From the NCBI GenBank assembly GCA_022616665.1, contig JAKEFJ010000001.1:1-39753 (forward strand): a stretch of DNA of 39,753 bases. The letters are read 5' to 3'. The notes under the pieces are model-generated. The model worked only from the letters and a program-made list of their open reading frames with translations. It was not told the origin of the DNA and did not search any database. This document shows, in pieces, positions 25,359 to 33,313 of the stretch (its first letter is position 1; every line of letters starts with the position of its first letter). The DNA is from Acidobacteriota bacterium. GTDB lineage: Bacteria > Acidobacteriota > Polarisedimenticolia > Gp22-AA2 > AA152. Both the position numbers and the translations under genes were made by a program.

Positions 25359-25774
25359 TCCGCGTCCCGCTTCAAATCGGCCCGGCTCTCGCTGAGAAGG
25401 CCGCCCATTTTCCGGATTCGGTTCCAGGCGATCGCAAGAGTCAGCAGCCCGCCGAGAAGATAAATCCCAGCCACGAGGAGCAACGCGCCGCCGGGCGAGC
25501 CGACCCACGGAACCAGGAGCATCGCCAGTCCAGCGCCGGCGAGTCCGAGCGCCAGGATGACCAGCACCACCACGCCCACGACCAGTCCGGCGGCTCGCAC
25601 CAGCGTGCCGATGTCCTGGGAGACCTCCCGCTCCGCCAGTAAGAGCTTTCCGGAGAGCAGCGCCCCCAGAGACTTGAGGATCGTGAGGATCAGCTCGATC
25701 AGGGAGGGGGAGCCGGTGGCCACGTCCGCATCGGGAGCTGCTCCCCCGCCGGGTCCATCCGCAGGCTCGGTCAA
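25337..25774 (-). CDS. Phage-holin-family membrane protein, YqjE-like
   Basis: The 145-residue protein has a Gly/Ala/Pro-rich N-terminus and then the YqjE/DUF1469 pattern: an amphipathic helix (LIELILTILKSLGALLSGKLLLAEREV) and two membrane spans at about 62-88 and 92-115. A cytoplasmic basic helix with SRADLKRDAEWLKNL closes it. Database names such as 'phage holin' come from fold similarity only; no phage genes are nearby. It lies three bases after the YqjD-like gene and overlaps the DUF3618-like gene, so all three should be co-expressed. Confidence 0.8.
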   Translation of the reverse strand: MTEPADGPGGGAAPDADVATGSPSLIELILTILKSLGALLSGKLLLAEREVSQDIGTLVRAAGLVVGVVVLVILALGLAGAGLAMLLVPWVGSPGGALLLVAGIYLLGGLLTLAIAWNRIRKMGGLLSESRADLKRDAEWLKNLS

Positions 25775-25777
25775 AGG

Positions 25778-25996
25778 CTACCTCCGCCGCAGAAGGCGCC
25801 CGAGGATGTAGCCGGCCGCCAGTGCGCCCACCAGGGTCTTCCCCGGGTTGGCCTTCATCCACTCCTTGGTGTCGTGGAGCAGCTCCTCAAGGCTCTTCTT
25901 CTTGATCTCGTCCAGTTTCTCGCGGGAAGCCTCGGCAAACTCGCGAACTTTCCGCGCCGCGGCGTCGCCGACCGAGGCCGAACCATCCTGGGTCAT
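25778..25996 (-). CDS. YqjD/ElaB-like DUF883 membrane-anchored protein
   Basis: This 72-residue protein has a charged N-terminal helix (residues 12-45, KVREFAEASREKLDEIKKKS) and a C-terminal Gly-zipper membrane segment with the family ending NPGKTLVGALAAGYILGRLLRRR broken here as NPGKTLVGALAAGYILG plus a basic tail. YqjD of E. coli anchors ribosomes to the inner membrane in stationary phase; whether this one does is unknown. The start ATG 25996 has GGAGGTG upstream. It is first in the three-gene operon and is read from an extended -10 promoter. Confidence 0.8.
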   Translation of the reverse strand: MTQDGSASVGDAAARKVREFAEASREKLDEIKKKSLEELLHDTKEWMKANPGKTLVGALAAGYILGRLLRRR

Positions 25997-26035
25997 GACA
26001 CACCTCCCAGACCGTCACTTGTCAATGAACGCTGC

Positions 26036-26044
26036 ATTATACCA
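26036..26044 (-). promoter_or_regulatory. Extended -10 promoter (minus) for the YqjD-like operon
   Basis: On the minus strand TGGTATAAT is a perfect -10 hexamer with the TGN extension. No clear -35 is seen. The predicted leader to the start codon is about 33 bases. Confidence 0.55.
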
Positions 26045-26067
26045 GAGCCCGTACCCGCACCCGCGCG

Positions 26068-26076
26068 TGCTAGAAT
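26068..26076 (+). promoter_or_regulatory. Extended -10 promoter (plus) for the hydrolase gene
   Basis: TGCTAGAAT carries a TGN extension and a hexamer one base from consensus. It lies back-to-back with the minus promoter and about 60 bases before the hydrolase start. Confidence 0.4.
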
Positions 26077-26136
26077 GCGCCCTCGAATCGAGACGCACGC
26101 CCGCGCCCGGCGCTTATCCCAACGGGGTCCGGCGAC

Positions 26137-27018
26137 ATGCTGCGCAAGACTCTCATCGTCGCCGTCCTGATGATAATCCTGGGCGTCGTGGGTGCGTGGG
26201 TCGCGGGATCGGTGGTGCTGCACTCCTTCCGTCAACCCTGGAAGGAGGTGATGCCGCTTGAAGGAATTGAGCCGGTCAGCTTCGCGGCCTCGGATGGTGT
26301 CGACCTGAAAGGGTGGTGGTGGCCCGGCCCAGACACCACCCGAGCGGTCATCCTCCTGCATGGGATTGGCGCGAATCGGCTCCAGATGCTGGAGCGAGCC
26401 CAGTGGCTGCATGAGTCCGGCTATTCGGTTCTGTTGTTTGACTTCCGTGGCTGCGGAGAGAGCGGCGGCCAGAGCACCCTGGGCTTCGCGGAGCGCTACG
26501 ACGTGCAGGCTGCCATGAAATTTCTGAGAGAGAAGAAAGGCGTGCAGCAGATGGCTCTGGTTGCGCAGAGCATGGGCGCTGCGGCGGTGGTCATGGCCGT
26601 GGAGCACTGGGCCGGCATGCGGGGAGCCGTATTGGAAGGCCTTTACGACCGGCTGGAGAACGCGATCCGCACGCGGGTCCGAAACCGGGTGGGGTGGCTC
26701 GAGCCGGTGATCTCCCCGCTTCTGCTGTGGCAAGTGCGTCCGCGCCTCGGTTTCTCGCTGGAGGATCTCACGCCGGTGAAACAGATCGGAAAAGCGAAAT
26801 GCCCCATTCTTCTTGGGTACGGCGGGAAGGACCGGACAGTTCCGCCATCGTCGCTCGGCGCACTGTTCGCCGCGGGCCCGTATCCGACCACCCTCTGGAC
26901 CTTGCAGCTGGCGGGGCACGAAGATCTCTATCGCTTCGATCCGGCAGCCTACAGGGCGAAGGTTGGAGAGTTCCTCAGGCAGCACCTGGGTCCGCCGGTC
27001 GTGGAGCGCAAGGAATGA
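26137..27018 (+). CDS. Membrane-anchored alpha/beta hydrolase
   Basis: This 293-residue protein has an N-terminal membrane anchor at residues 5-26 (TLIVAVLMIILGVVGAWVAG) with no clear cleavage site. The fold follows, with LLHGIGANRLQML as oxyanion strand-loop, nucleophile Ser145 in VAQSMGAAA (AxSxG rather than GxSxG), Asp232 in GYGGKDRTVP and His261 in LAGHEDL, a full catalytic triad. It resembles the YqkD/BEM46-type serine hydrolases, whose natural substrates are mostly unknown. The stop overlaps the next gene's ATG (ATGA), so the flavoenzyme is probably co-translated. Confidence 0.88.
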   Translation: MLRKTLIVAVLMIILGVVGAWVAGSVVLHSFRQPWKEVMPLEGIEPVSFAASDGVDLKGWWWPGPDTTRAVILLHGIGANRLQMLERAQWLHESGYSVLLFDFRGCGESGGQSTLGFAERYDVQAAMKFLREKKGVQQMALVAQSMGAAAVVMAVEHWAGMRGAVLEGLYDRLENAIRTRVRNRVGWLEPVISPLLLWQVRPRLGFSLEDLTPVKQIGKAKCPILLGYGGKDRTVPPSSLGALFAAGPYPTTLWTLQLAGHEDLYRFDPAAYRAKVGEFLRQHLGPPVVERKE

Positions 27019-28196
27019 CACAAAGGAAGGGGACCTCGCTGGTGGTGGGTGGCGGGATGTTCGGCGTGACCGCCTCCAGGGAGCTGCAAGCGCGCGGCTG
27101 GCAGGTGACGCTGGTGGATCCGGGGCCCATCCCGCACCCGCTGGCCGCCTCCACCGACATCAGCAAGATTGTTCGTCTTGCCTACGGGAGCGACGAGACC
27201 TACACCGAGCTGATGGAGGAGGCGATGGAGACCTGGCGGGAGTGGAACCGCGGCTGGCCCGAGCCGCTCTTCCACGAGACCGGTGTGCTGATGCTCACCC
27301 GGTCGCCCATGGCCCCGGGGAGTTTCGAGTATGAGAGCTTCCGAGTCCTCGAGGAGCGACGGCGCCGCCCGCTGCGGCTGACTCCCGCCGATCTGCGCAA
27401 GCGCTTCCCAGGCTGGAAGGCCCAGAGCTACGTGGACGGTTTCTTCCAGAGCGAAGGGGGCTACGCTGAAAGCGGCCGCGTGGTCGCCCGCCTGGTGGAG
27501 CTGGCCAGCGCCGAGAGAGTATCGGTGCGGCCCGACGTGTCAGTGGCCGGGCTGCTGGAGGAGGGAAATCGGGTCACGGGCATTCAGACCTCACGTGGCG
27601 AGCGCCTGCTGGCCGATCAGATCATCCTCGCCGTCGGCGCCTGGACTTCGAAGCTGCTGCCACACCTGGCGGGATCCCTGACGCCCAGCGCCCACCCCAT
27701 CTACCACTTCCGCCCGCCCAGCAAGCGCCTCTACACCCAGCAGCTCTTTCCGGTCTTCACGGCGGATATCTCAGCCACCGGTTGGTACGGATTTCCCATC
27801 AATCGCGACGGGATTGTGAAGATCTCGAACCACGGAACGGGGCACAAGCTCGATCCCGACATCCCGCGCCAGGCGCCGGCGGATGACGAAACCGCCCTGC
27901 GACGCTTCCTGGATGAGACCTTCCCCACACTGGCCCCCGTGCCCATCGTCGAGAAGCGATGGTGTTTCTACTGTGACACCAGGGATGAGCACTTCTGGAT
28001 CGATCGCGATCCGCAGCGCGAAGGGTTGATCGTGGCCGCGGGCGACAGCGGCCACGCCTTCAAATTCGCGCCGGTCATGGGCCGCCTCATCGCCGATGCG
28101 GTGGAGGATGTCCCGTCGCCCTGGCGCCAGAAATTCCGCTGGCGCCCCGATGCCAATCCGCCCCGCGGCGAAGAAGAGGCTCGCCACCACGGCTGA
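27015..28196 (+). CDS. FAD-dependent oxidoreductase, sarcosine oxidase-like
   Basis: This 393-residue flavoprotein starts at the ATG overlapping the hydrolase stop. The Rossmann motif is LVVGGGMFGVTASRELQARG. The fold matches monomeric sarcosine oxidase/N-methylamino-acid oxidases of the DAO family. The region KRWCFYCDTRDEHFWIDRD (Cys near residue 317) corresponds to the site where such enzymes bind FAD covalently; they usually read CxYTxTxDexF, so a second Cys replaces Thr here. The C-terminal AAGDSGHAFKFAPVMG is the family FAD/substrate loop. The substrate is probably a secondary or tertiary amine, but the sequence does not say which. No signal peptide is seen. Confidence 0.87.
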   Translation: MTQRKGTSLVVGGGMFGVTASRELQARGWQVTLVDPGPIPHPLAASTDISKIVRLAYGSDETYTELMEEAMETWREWNRGWPEPLFHETGVLMLTRSPMAPGSFEYESFRVLEERRRRPLRLTPADLRKRFPGWKAQSYVDGFFQSEGGYAESGRVVARLVELASAERVSVRPDVSVAGLLEEGNRVTGIQTSRGERLLADQIILAVGAWTSKLLPHLAGSLTPSAHPIYHFRPPSKRLYTQQLFPVFTADISATGWYGFPINRDGIVKISNHGTGHKLDPDIPRQAPADDETALRRFLDETFPTLAPVPIVEKRWCFYCDTRDEHFWIDRDPQREGLIVAAGDSGHAFKFAPVMGRLIADAVEDVPSPWRQKFRWRPDANPPRGEEEARHHG

Positions 28197-28269
28197 TCCA
28201 GCCGGACTCCACACAACGATTCAAGACCCAATCTCGTTCAGAGATCGAGCTGGGAGCAGGCGCTTTAGC

Positions 28270-28298
28270 TTGACATCCTGGTGGAGTCGACGTAATAA
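28270..28298 (+). promoter_or_regulatory. TTGACA-type promoter for the kelch/MopE gene
   Basis: TTGACA at 28270-28275 is a perfect -35. After exactly 17 bases TAATAA (28293-28298) is a weak -10 at three of six positions. The gene starts 25 bases further on, with GGGGGTG as ribosome site. Confidence 0.45.
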
Positions 28299-28323
28299 GT
28301 ACAGAAAAAGCCTGGGGGTGCGC

Positions 28324-31300
28324 ATGCGGAAAGTCCTGCTGGTCATCGCAGCGTCTCTGCTGGCAATCCCAGAGGGTCGCCCCTCCGCACCTCGCCCACG
28401 AGCCCTGACCCTGGAAGATCGAGTCCGCGCCCAGCTCGCCATCGACCGCGTCTACTACTCATATCAGGAAGGAACCAACAAGCCTTTCGAGAAAGCCGTT
28501 TCGCAGGAGGGGGTCGAGCAGAAAGTTCGAACGGTTCTGAAGCAATCCCTCGCCCTCGAAAAGTTCTGGCACACCCCCGTCACGGCTGCGATGCTCCACG
28601 CGGAATCGGAGCGCATGGCGCGAACGACGCCGATGCCCGGGAGGCTCCGCGAGCTTTACGCTGCGCTGGGAGATGACAGCTTCCTGATCGATGAGACGCT
28701 TGCCCGTTCGGTCCTGATCAACCGCCTCGTCAGAAACTTCTACGCCTACGATCAGCGCCTCCATGGAGAAGAGAGACGACGGGGCGAGGCAGTGAGGGAA
28801 ATGGTTCGCCGGTTGGGACCCGATAGCGCCGCCGAAGGAGCCGAACGTGTTGAGGTCGAGCTCTCGCTTTCCGAGAGGCCGGATTCGCCGCCTGCCACGC
28901 AATCCCGATCCCCCGAAGTCTTGGGCGGGCGCATTCATGCAGCTGGGGTCCGTCGCTTGACGGTTTCCCAGGCAGAGCTGGAGCAGGCTCGCGCCCAGGC
29001 TCCGGCGAATATTGCCGAGATAGGACCTGTGAAGGAGGACGGGGAGGGTTTCACGATTCAGGCACTTCTCGAGAGCAGATCCGATCGGATCAGGATCGCA
29101 AACTACAAAGTGCCGAAAAAGTCGTTCGATATCTGGTGGCGGGAGGTGCGTGACAGCTTGAGAGAGCACGAGGTCGAAGTGGTCGCCGCACCTGGAGAAG
29201 CCTTGCCGGAAATTGTGGGATCGGCCGGGGGCTTTGTACCATCGGCTGCCGGACCTGTTCTTCCTGCGACGACTTGCACTCCCGATAACACCTGGCTTTC
29301 GATGATCGGAAATACCGCTCCGGGCTCGAGACGGAATGCCTCGGTGGTCTGGACCGGCAGCAGGATGATTGTCTGGGGAGGCGCCTCTGCATACATGCAA
29401 GACACAGGCTCCTCCTATGATCCGGCGACGGACACCTGGACGCCGGTCTCGAAACTTGATGCACCGGCGGCTCGACACCAGCACACCGCCGTGTGGACAG
29501 GGAGCCGGATGATTGTCTTCGGCGGCCGTGACGTTGGGAATGTACCCTTGTATGACGGCGGCCTCTATGATCCCCTCAACGATCAGTGGAGCCCGATGAA
29601 TTCATACGGCGCGGGTCCAGGTCGCTACCAGCACACCGCGGTTTGGACCGGCAACCGCATGGTGGTCTGGGGAGGATTAGGCCAGTGGGTTGACACCTAT
29701 GCCCACGTCTACGACCCATCGAGCAATACCTGGTCGCTGATCTATGGAACGACCGAAGGGCCAACGGTACGTTATCTGCATTCCGCCGTCTGGACCGGAA
29801 CGGAGATGGTGATTTGGGGTGGATTCGATGCCGCGACTGGCAACCCATTGAAGACGGGGGGGCGCTACAATCCCGTCACCGATATCTGGACTGCGACCCG
29901 CGTCAATCCAGGAGCACCCCCTGCGCGATTCTCGCACTCCGCGGTATGGACCGGGAGCCGGATGCTCATCTGGGGCGGCTCCACCGCCGCCGGAGCCACC
30001 AGCTCAGGGGCCAAGTACGATCCAGTGGGGAACACGTGGGAATCGATGGCGGGCAGCGGCGCTCCTGTGGCTCGCTACAGCCACTCGGCGATTTGGACCG
30101 GAGGAAGAATGATCGTCTGGGGAGGAACCGACGGCACTTCATACTTCTCCTCGGGCGGGAGCTATGATCCCTTGGGCGATGCCTGGAGCGCCACCTCCGG
30201 AATGAACGCTCCTCCGGGGCGACAGGATCCGCTGGCCGCCTGGACAGGTTCTCAAATGGTCGTCTGGGGGGGCACGGACGGTGCAGGATACGGTCTCTTG
30301 ACGGGTGGCCGTTACGATGCCGCCAGTGACTCCTGGACTCCGGTATCCGTCCATGACGCTCCGGAATCAGGAGCTGGTAACACGACCATCTGGACAGGAT
30401 CTCACATGGTGGTCTGGGGTGGAGGGGAGCGGCTTGCCGGTTTCCCGGTTGCCACTGGAGGGCGCTACGATCCGGCGACCAACGACTGGAGCCATACCTC
30501 CTTGGTGGGTGTTCCAACCCCCCGCTACAATCACACGGCGGTCTGGGCAGGGACCCACATGATCGTGTGGGGTGGAACAGGCTTTGCCGGCTTTACGAAT
30601 GAGGGGGGGCGCTATGATCCGATTCTCGATTCATGGAGTTCTACCTCAACTATCAATACGCCGGCACCCCGGGAGGGCCATGACGCGGTTTGGACCGGCA
30701 GCGAGATGATCGTTTGGGGAGGAACTAACTTTGAGTTCCTGCCGACGGATACCGGCGGTCGCTACAATCCGGCGAGCGACACATGGGTGCCTACGAGCAC
30801 CGTCGGCGCTCCAACGCAGACCCAGAGCACCGTAGTCTGGACCGGGAGCCGGATGGTCATCTGGGGAGGAAGGGATGCCGGCGGATCCTACGTCAACACA
30901 GGCGCGCGATACGATCCTTCGACCGACACCTGGCAGGCCACATCCACCCTGGGCGCTCCGTCCCAACGTACCTATCACACGGCAGTTTGGACCGGGAGCC
31001 GGATGGTGATCTTCGGAGGATACGATGGGCCGCATCCCTGTGGGAGTTTCACCTGCTCCGGCTTGGCGGACGGGGGAAGATACGATCCCGTCGCCGACTC
31101 CTGGCAGCCCATGGCCACGAATTTTCGAATTTTTGACCATACCGCGGTGTGGGCCGGTCCAGGTGCGGGAATGATCACCTGGGGCGGGAGGTGGGAAAAC
31201 TTTGGTGTATTCGGAGACATCTATACCGCATGGGGCTTTCGATACAATCCCGCGACGAACACGTGGAGCCAAATTTCGGGTTCCGGAGCGCCACGGGAGC

Positions 31301-32469
31301 GCATTTTTCACACCGCCATTTGGACGGGGAGCTTCATGATCGTGTGGGGAGGTGAAACCTACTATCCTGACCTCGTACTTACGGACGGAGGACGGTACGC
31401 CTTTGGCCAGGGGCTGGATGATGACGGAGACGGCTTCAGCGAATGCGAGGGGGATTGCAACGATGCCAATGGGCAGGTCTACCCCGGCGCGCCCGAGATT
31501 TGCGATGGTCTGGACAATGACTGCGATGGGACCCTGCTCGAGAACGCTGACAGCGATGGAGATGGTGTCACCATTTGTGGCGGCGATTGCAACGACGCCA
31601 ATGCCTTCGTCCGACCGGGGATGCCGGAATCGTGCAACGGAATCGACGAGAACTGCAATGGATCCATCGATGAAGGCTTCACCGATGTAGACGCCGATGG
31701 CTATGCATCCTGCACCGATTGCAATGATCAGGATGCAGCCGCCCATCCCGGGGCTGTTGAGACCTGCGACGGGATCGACAACGATTGCAACGGGGCCGCC
31801 GATGAAACCTTCGTCGATGCAGATGGAGATGGCTACGCCACCTGCGTCGACTGCAACGACTCCAGCGCCGCGATTCATCCGGCCGCTGCGGAGGTCTGCA
31901 ACGGGATGGACGATAATTGCGCGTCCGGCATCGATGAGGGGTTCCCGGACGCCGATGCGGACGGCTATGCTTCCTGCGTCGACTGTGACGATTCCAGCGG
32001 TTCGATCCACCCCGGCGGATCCGAGGTCTGCAATCTTCTGGACGATGACTGTAATGGTGTTATTGATGACGGATTCGACCTGGATGAGGACGGGCACAGC
32101 TCCTGCTTTGACGATTGTGATGATCAGGAGCCGGGGGTCTGGTCCGAGCCCTTCGAGGTTCAAGGTCTACAGCTTCAGGGGGGAGCTTCCTCCACTCAAT
32201 TGGGCTGGAGCGACATGGCTCCGCTCGTGGGTCCCCTCACCCTCTACGACGTCTATACAGGAACCCTTGCCTCGTCCCCAGGAATCAGTTTCTCCTCGGC
32301 CACCGGTCTCTCGCTTGGCCAGGTGGAGACAAGCTTCACAGATTTTCAGGCGAACCCCTCGGTAGGGAGCGGTTACTGGTACCTGCTCAGAGCTCTGAAT
32401 CTCTGCGGATTCGGGACCTTCGGCACGGACAGCAATGGGCAGGAGCGAATCCTCCCCGTTAGTCCATGA
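28324..32469 (+). CDS. Large secreted protein: SurA-like N-terminus, 14 kelch repeats, MopE repeats
   Basis: From ATG 28324 the protein has 1381 residues; the frame is open upstream but overlaps the flavoenzyme and promoter. A signal peptide (VLLVIAASLLAIP) comes first. Residues 27-150 are helical and resemble the N-terminal chaperone part of SurA-type isomerases, without a PPIase domain. Residues 338-1026 hold 14 kelch units of about 49 residues, each with HTAVWTGSRMIVWGG, then GGRYDPxxDxW, enough for two propellers. Residues 1031-1273 hold five full and one partial MopE units (DxDGDGYxxCxDCND, CDGIDNDCNG), which bear Asp-rich, Ca-binding-like loops and paired cysteines. A beta-rich end domain (about 1275-1381) resembles fibronectin III. 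Location: surface or secreted; partner unknown. Confidence 0.88.
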   Translation: MRKVLLVIAASLLAIPEGRPSAPRPRALTLEDRVRAQLAIDRVYYSYQEGTNKPFEKAVSQEGVEQKVRTVLKQSLALEKFWHTPVTAAMLHAESERMARTTPMPGRLRELYAALGDDSFLIDETLARSVLINRLVRNFYAYDQRLHGEERRRGEAVREMVRRLGPDSAAEGAERVEVELSLSERPDSPPATQSRSPEVLGGRIHAAGVRRLTVSQAELEQARAQAPANIAEIGPVKEDGEGFTIQALLESRSDRIRIANYKVPKKSFDIWWREVRDSLREHEVEVVAAPGEALPEIVGSAGGFVPSAAGPVLPATTCTPDNTWLSMIGNTAPGSRRNASVVWTGSRMIVWGGASAYMQDTGSSYDPATDTWTPVSKLDAPAARHQHTAVWTGSRMIVFGGRDVGNVPLYDGGLYDPLNDQWSPMNSYGAGPGRYQHTAVWTGNRMVVWGGLGQWVDTYAHVYDPSSNTWSLIYGTTEGPTVRYLHSAVWTGTEMVIWGGFDAATGNPLKTGGRYNPVTDIWTATRVNPGAPPARFSHSAVWTGSRMLIWGGSTAAGATSSGAKYDPVGNTWESMAGSGAPVARYSHSAIWTGGRMIVWGGTDGTSYFSSGGSYDPLGDAWSATSGMNAPPGRQDPLAAWTGSQMVVWGGTDGAGYGLLTGGRYDAASDSWTPVSVHDAPESGAGNTTIWTGSHMVVWGGGERLAGFPVATGGRYDPATNDWSHTSLVGVPTPRYNHTAVWAGTHMIVWGGTGFAGFTNEGGRYDPILDSWSSTSTINTPAPREGHDAVWTGSEMIVWGGTNFEFLPTDTGGRYNPASDTWVPTSTVGAPTQTQSTVVWTGSRMVIWGGRDAGGSYVNTGARYDPSTDTWQATSTLGAPSQRTYHTAVWTGSRMVIFGGYDGPHPCGSFTCSGLADGGRYDPVADSWQPMATNFRIFDHTAVWAGPGAGMITWGGRWENFGVFGDIYTAWGFRYNPATNTWSQISGSGAPRERIFHTAIWTGSFMIVWGGETYYPDLVLTDGGRYAFGQGLDDDGDGFSECEGDCNDANGQVYPGAPEICDGLDNDCDGTLLENADSDGDGVTICGGDCNDANAFVRPGMPESCNGIDENCNGSIDEGFTDVDADGYASCTDCNDQDAAAHPGAVETCDGIDNDCNGAADETFVDADGDGYATCVDCNDSSAAIHPAAAEVCNGMDDNCASGIDEGFPDADADGYASCVDCDDSSGSIHPGGSEVCNLLDDDCNGVIDDGFDLDEDGHSSCFDDCDDQEPGVWSEPFEVQGLQLQGGASSTQLGWSDMAPLVGPLTLYDVYTGTLASSPGISFSSATGLSLGQVETSFTDFQANPSVGSGYWYLLRALNLCGFGTFGTDSNGQERILPVSP
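29338..31400 (+). repeat. Fourteen tandem kelch-coding repeats of about 150 bp
   Basis: Each unit encodes a W-T-G-S-x-M-hydrophobic-W-G-G strand pair. The DNA copies have drifted apart, so the array looks old, and unit length varies from about 45 to 57 codons. The last two units are the most irregular. Confidence 0.85.
31418..32143 (+). repeat. MopE-type Cys/Asp-rich repeats
   Basis: Five complete units of about 37-47 codons and a sixth partial one follow the kelch array in frame. The unit core is DGYASCxDCND followed by HPGAxExCDGIDNDCNG. Each unit keeps about five cysteines, and the spacing of the first two units is longer. Confidence 0.85.
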
Positions 32470-32472
32470 GCC

Positions 32473-32486
32473 GCGGCCCGGGCCGC
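32473..32486. terminator. GC palindrome just after the kelch/MopE gene
   Basis: GCGGCCCGGGCCGC is a perfect 14-bp palindrome beginning three bases after the stop codon. It can form a strong hairpin, but no T-run follows, so termination is only a possibility. Confidence 0.3.
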
Positions 32487-32506
32487 ATCCCGGCAGTAAG
32501 GTCCTC

Positions 32507-32529
32507 GCTCCTTGAACCGCCCCGATTTC
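32507..32529 (+). repeat. 23-bp direct repeat, intergenic copy
   Basis: This stretch is identical to 32728-32750 inside msrA. It begins GCTCCTTGAACC and ends CCGATTTC. Flanking bases differ on both sides. It lies 38 bases after the kelch/MopE stop. Confidence 0.85.
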
Positions 32530-32530
32530 G

Positions 32531-32552
32531 CGTGCCGTGTCGAGAAGGCACG
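32531..32552 (-). terminator. Hairpin downstream of msrA
   Basis: CGTGCC and GGCACG form a 6-bp stem with a 10-base loop, 24 bases past the msrA stop on the minus strand. There is no T-run, so it is a weak terminator candidate. Confidence 0.25.
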
Positions 32553-32575
32553 GCGCCTCAGAGCTCAGGGAATGC

Positions 32576-33313
32576 TCAGGGAGTACCCCAGAGCTCTTTC
32601 AGGCGCTGGTCGCGGCCGCAGTTGTAGCGGTAGAACTTGTAGCGGATGGGGTTTTTCTTGTAATAGTCCTGGTGGTATTCCTCGGCAGGGTAGAAGGCCG
32701 TGGCCGCCACGATCTGCGTGACGATCGGCTCCTTGAACCGCCCCGATTTCTCCAGCTCCTTCTTGGATGCTTCCGCCAGACGCTTCTGATCCTCGTCATG
32801 ATAGAAGATGGCGCTGCGGTACTGCTCCCCCACGTCGCAGAACTGCCGGTCACGGACCAACGGATCGATGTTGTACCAGAAGACCTCGAGCAGCTTTTCG
32901 TAGCTGACGCGGCTCGAATCATAGGTGACATGGAGAGCCTCGGCATGGCCCGTGGTGCCCGAAGAAACCTCTTCATAGGTGGGATTCTCGGTGTGGCCGC
33001 CGGTGTAACCGGAGATGGTTGAAACCACTCCGTCGACTTTGTCGAAGGGAGGTTCCATGCACCAGAAGCAGCCTCCGGCGAACGTGGCAATTTTGATCTT
33101 CTCATCCATGGTCTGATTTCCTCCTTGCTTGCTGTTCCCTGCGCTTTTCGCGCTGCCATTGGCGGCGCAGGCAATGAGCGACCCCGCCACCACGGCGGCA
33201 GCGCAGGCCGCCCACAGTGCGCTGCGGCCCATTACCGTGGTCGCTGGCGAGCGCTCTTGCAGTGGGCTCGGCGCACCCGCCCATGGTGCCAATCCTTCCT
33301 GCTTCACGATCAT
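32576..33313 (-). CDS. msrA: Peptide-methionine (S)-S-oxide reductase, exported
   Basis: MsrA repairs the S-epimer of methionine sulfoxide in proteins. The catalytic motif GGCFWC is complete (Cys82 with the start given), followed by GVVSTISGYTGGHTENPTYEEV and a normal C-terminus. The start is not settled: ATG 33313 overlaps the msrB stop (ATGA), giving 245 residues, whereas ATG 33232 gives a neater lipoprotein signal (ALWAACAAAVVAGSLIAC). In either case a lipobox precedes the enzyme, so it acts outside the cytoplasm. It is the second gene of an msrB-msrA operon. The second resolving-Cys region reads RYNCGRDQRL. Confidence 0.93.
   Translation of the reverse strand: MIVKQEGLAPWAGAPSPLQERSPATTVMGRSALWAACAAAVVAGSLIACAANGSAKSAGNSKQGGNQTMDEKIKIATFAGGCFWCMEPPFDKVDGVVSTISGYTGGHTENPTYEEVSSGTTGHAEALHVTYDSSRVSYEKLLEVFWYNIDPLVRDRQFCDVGEQYRSAIFYHDEDQKRLAEASKKELEKSGRFKEPIVTQIVAATAFYPAEEYHQDYYKKNPIRYKFYRYNCGRDQRLKELWGTP
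32728..32750 (+). repeat. 23-bp direct repeat, copy inside msrA
   Basis: This is the msrA-internal copy of the repeat at 32507-32529, 221 bases away. On the minus strand it encodes the msrA segment around GRFKEPI, so it is the original copy and the intergenic one is the duplicate. Confidence 0.85.

Noticed and set aside
25337-25774. Prophage holin and lysis cassette
   Set aside because: The holin-like protein belongs to the YqjD/YqjE/DUF3618 set, and no phage genes are nearby.
29338-32143. Tandem repeats considered as a CRISPR or DNA satellite array
   Set aside because: Units are in frame, diverged and explained as kelch and MopE protein repeats.
30646-32163. 505-codon minus-strand open frame opposite the kelch/MopE repeats
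   Set aside because: Its apparent repeats (Val/Ile/Gly-rich) are the reverse reading of the MopE units.
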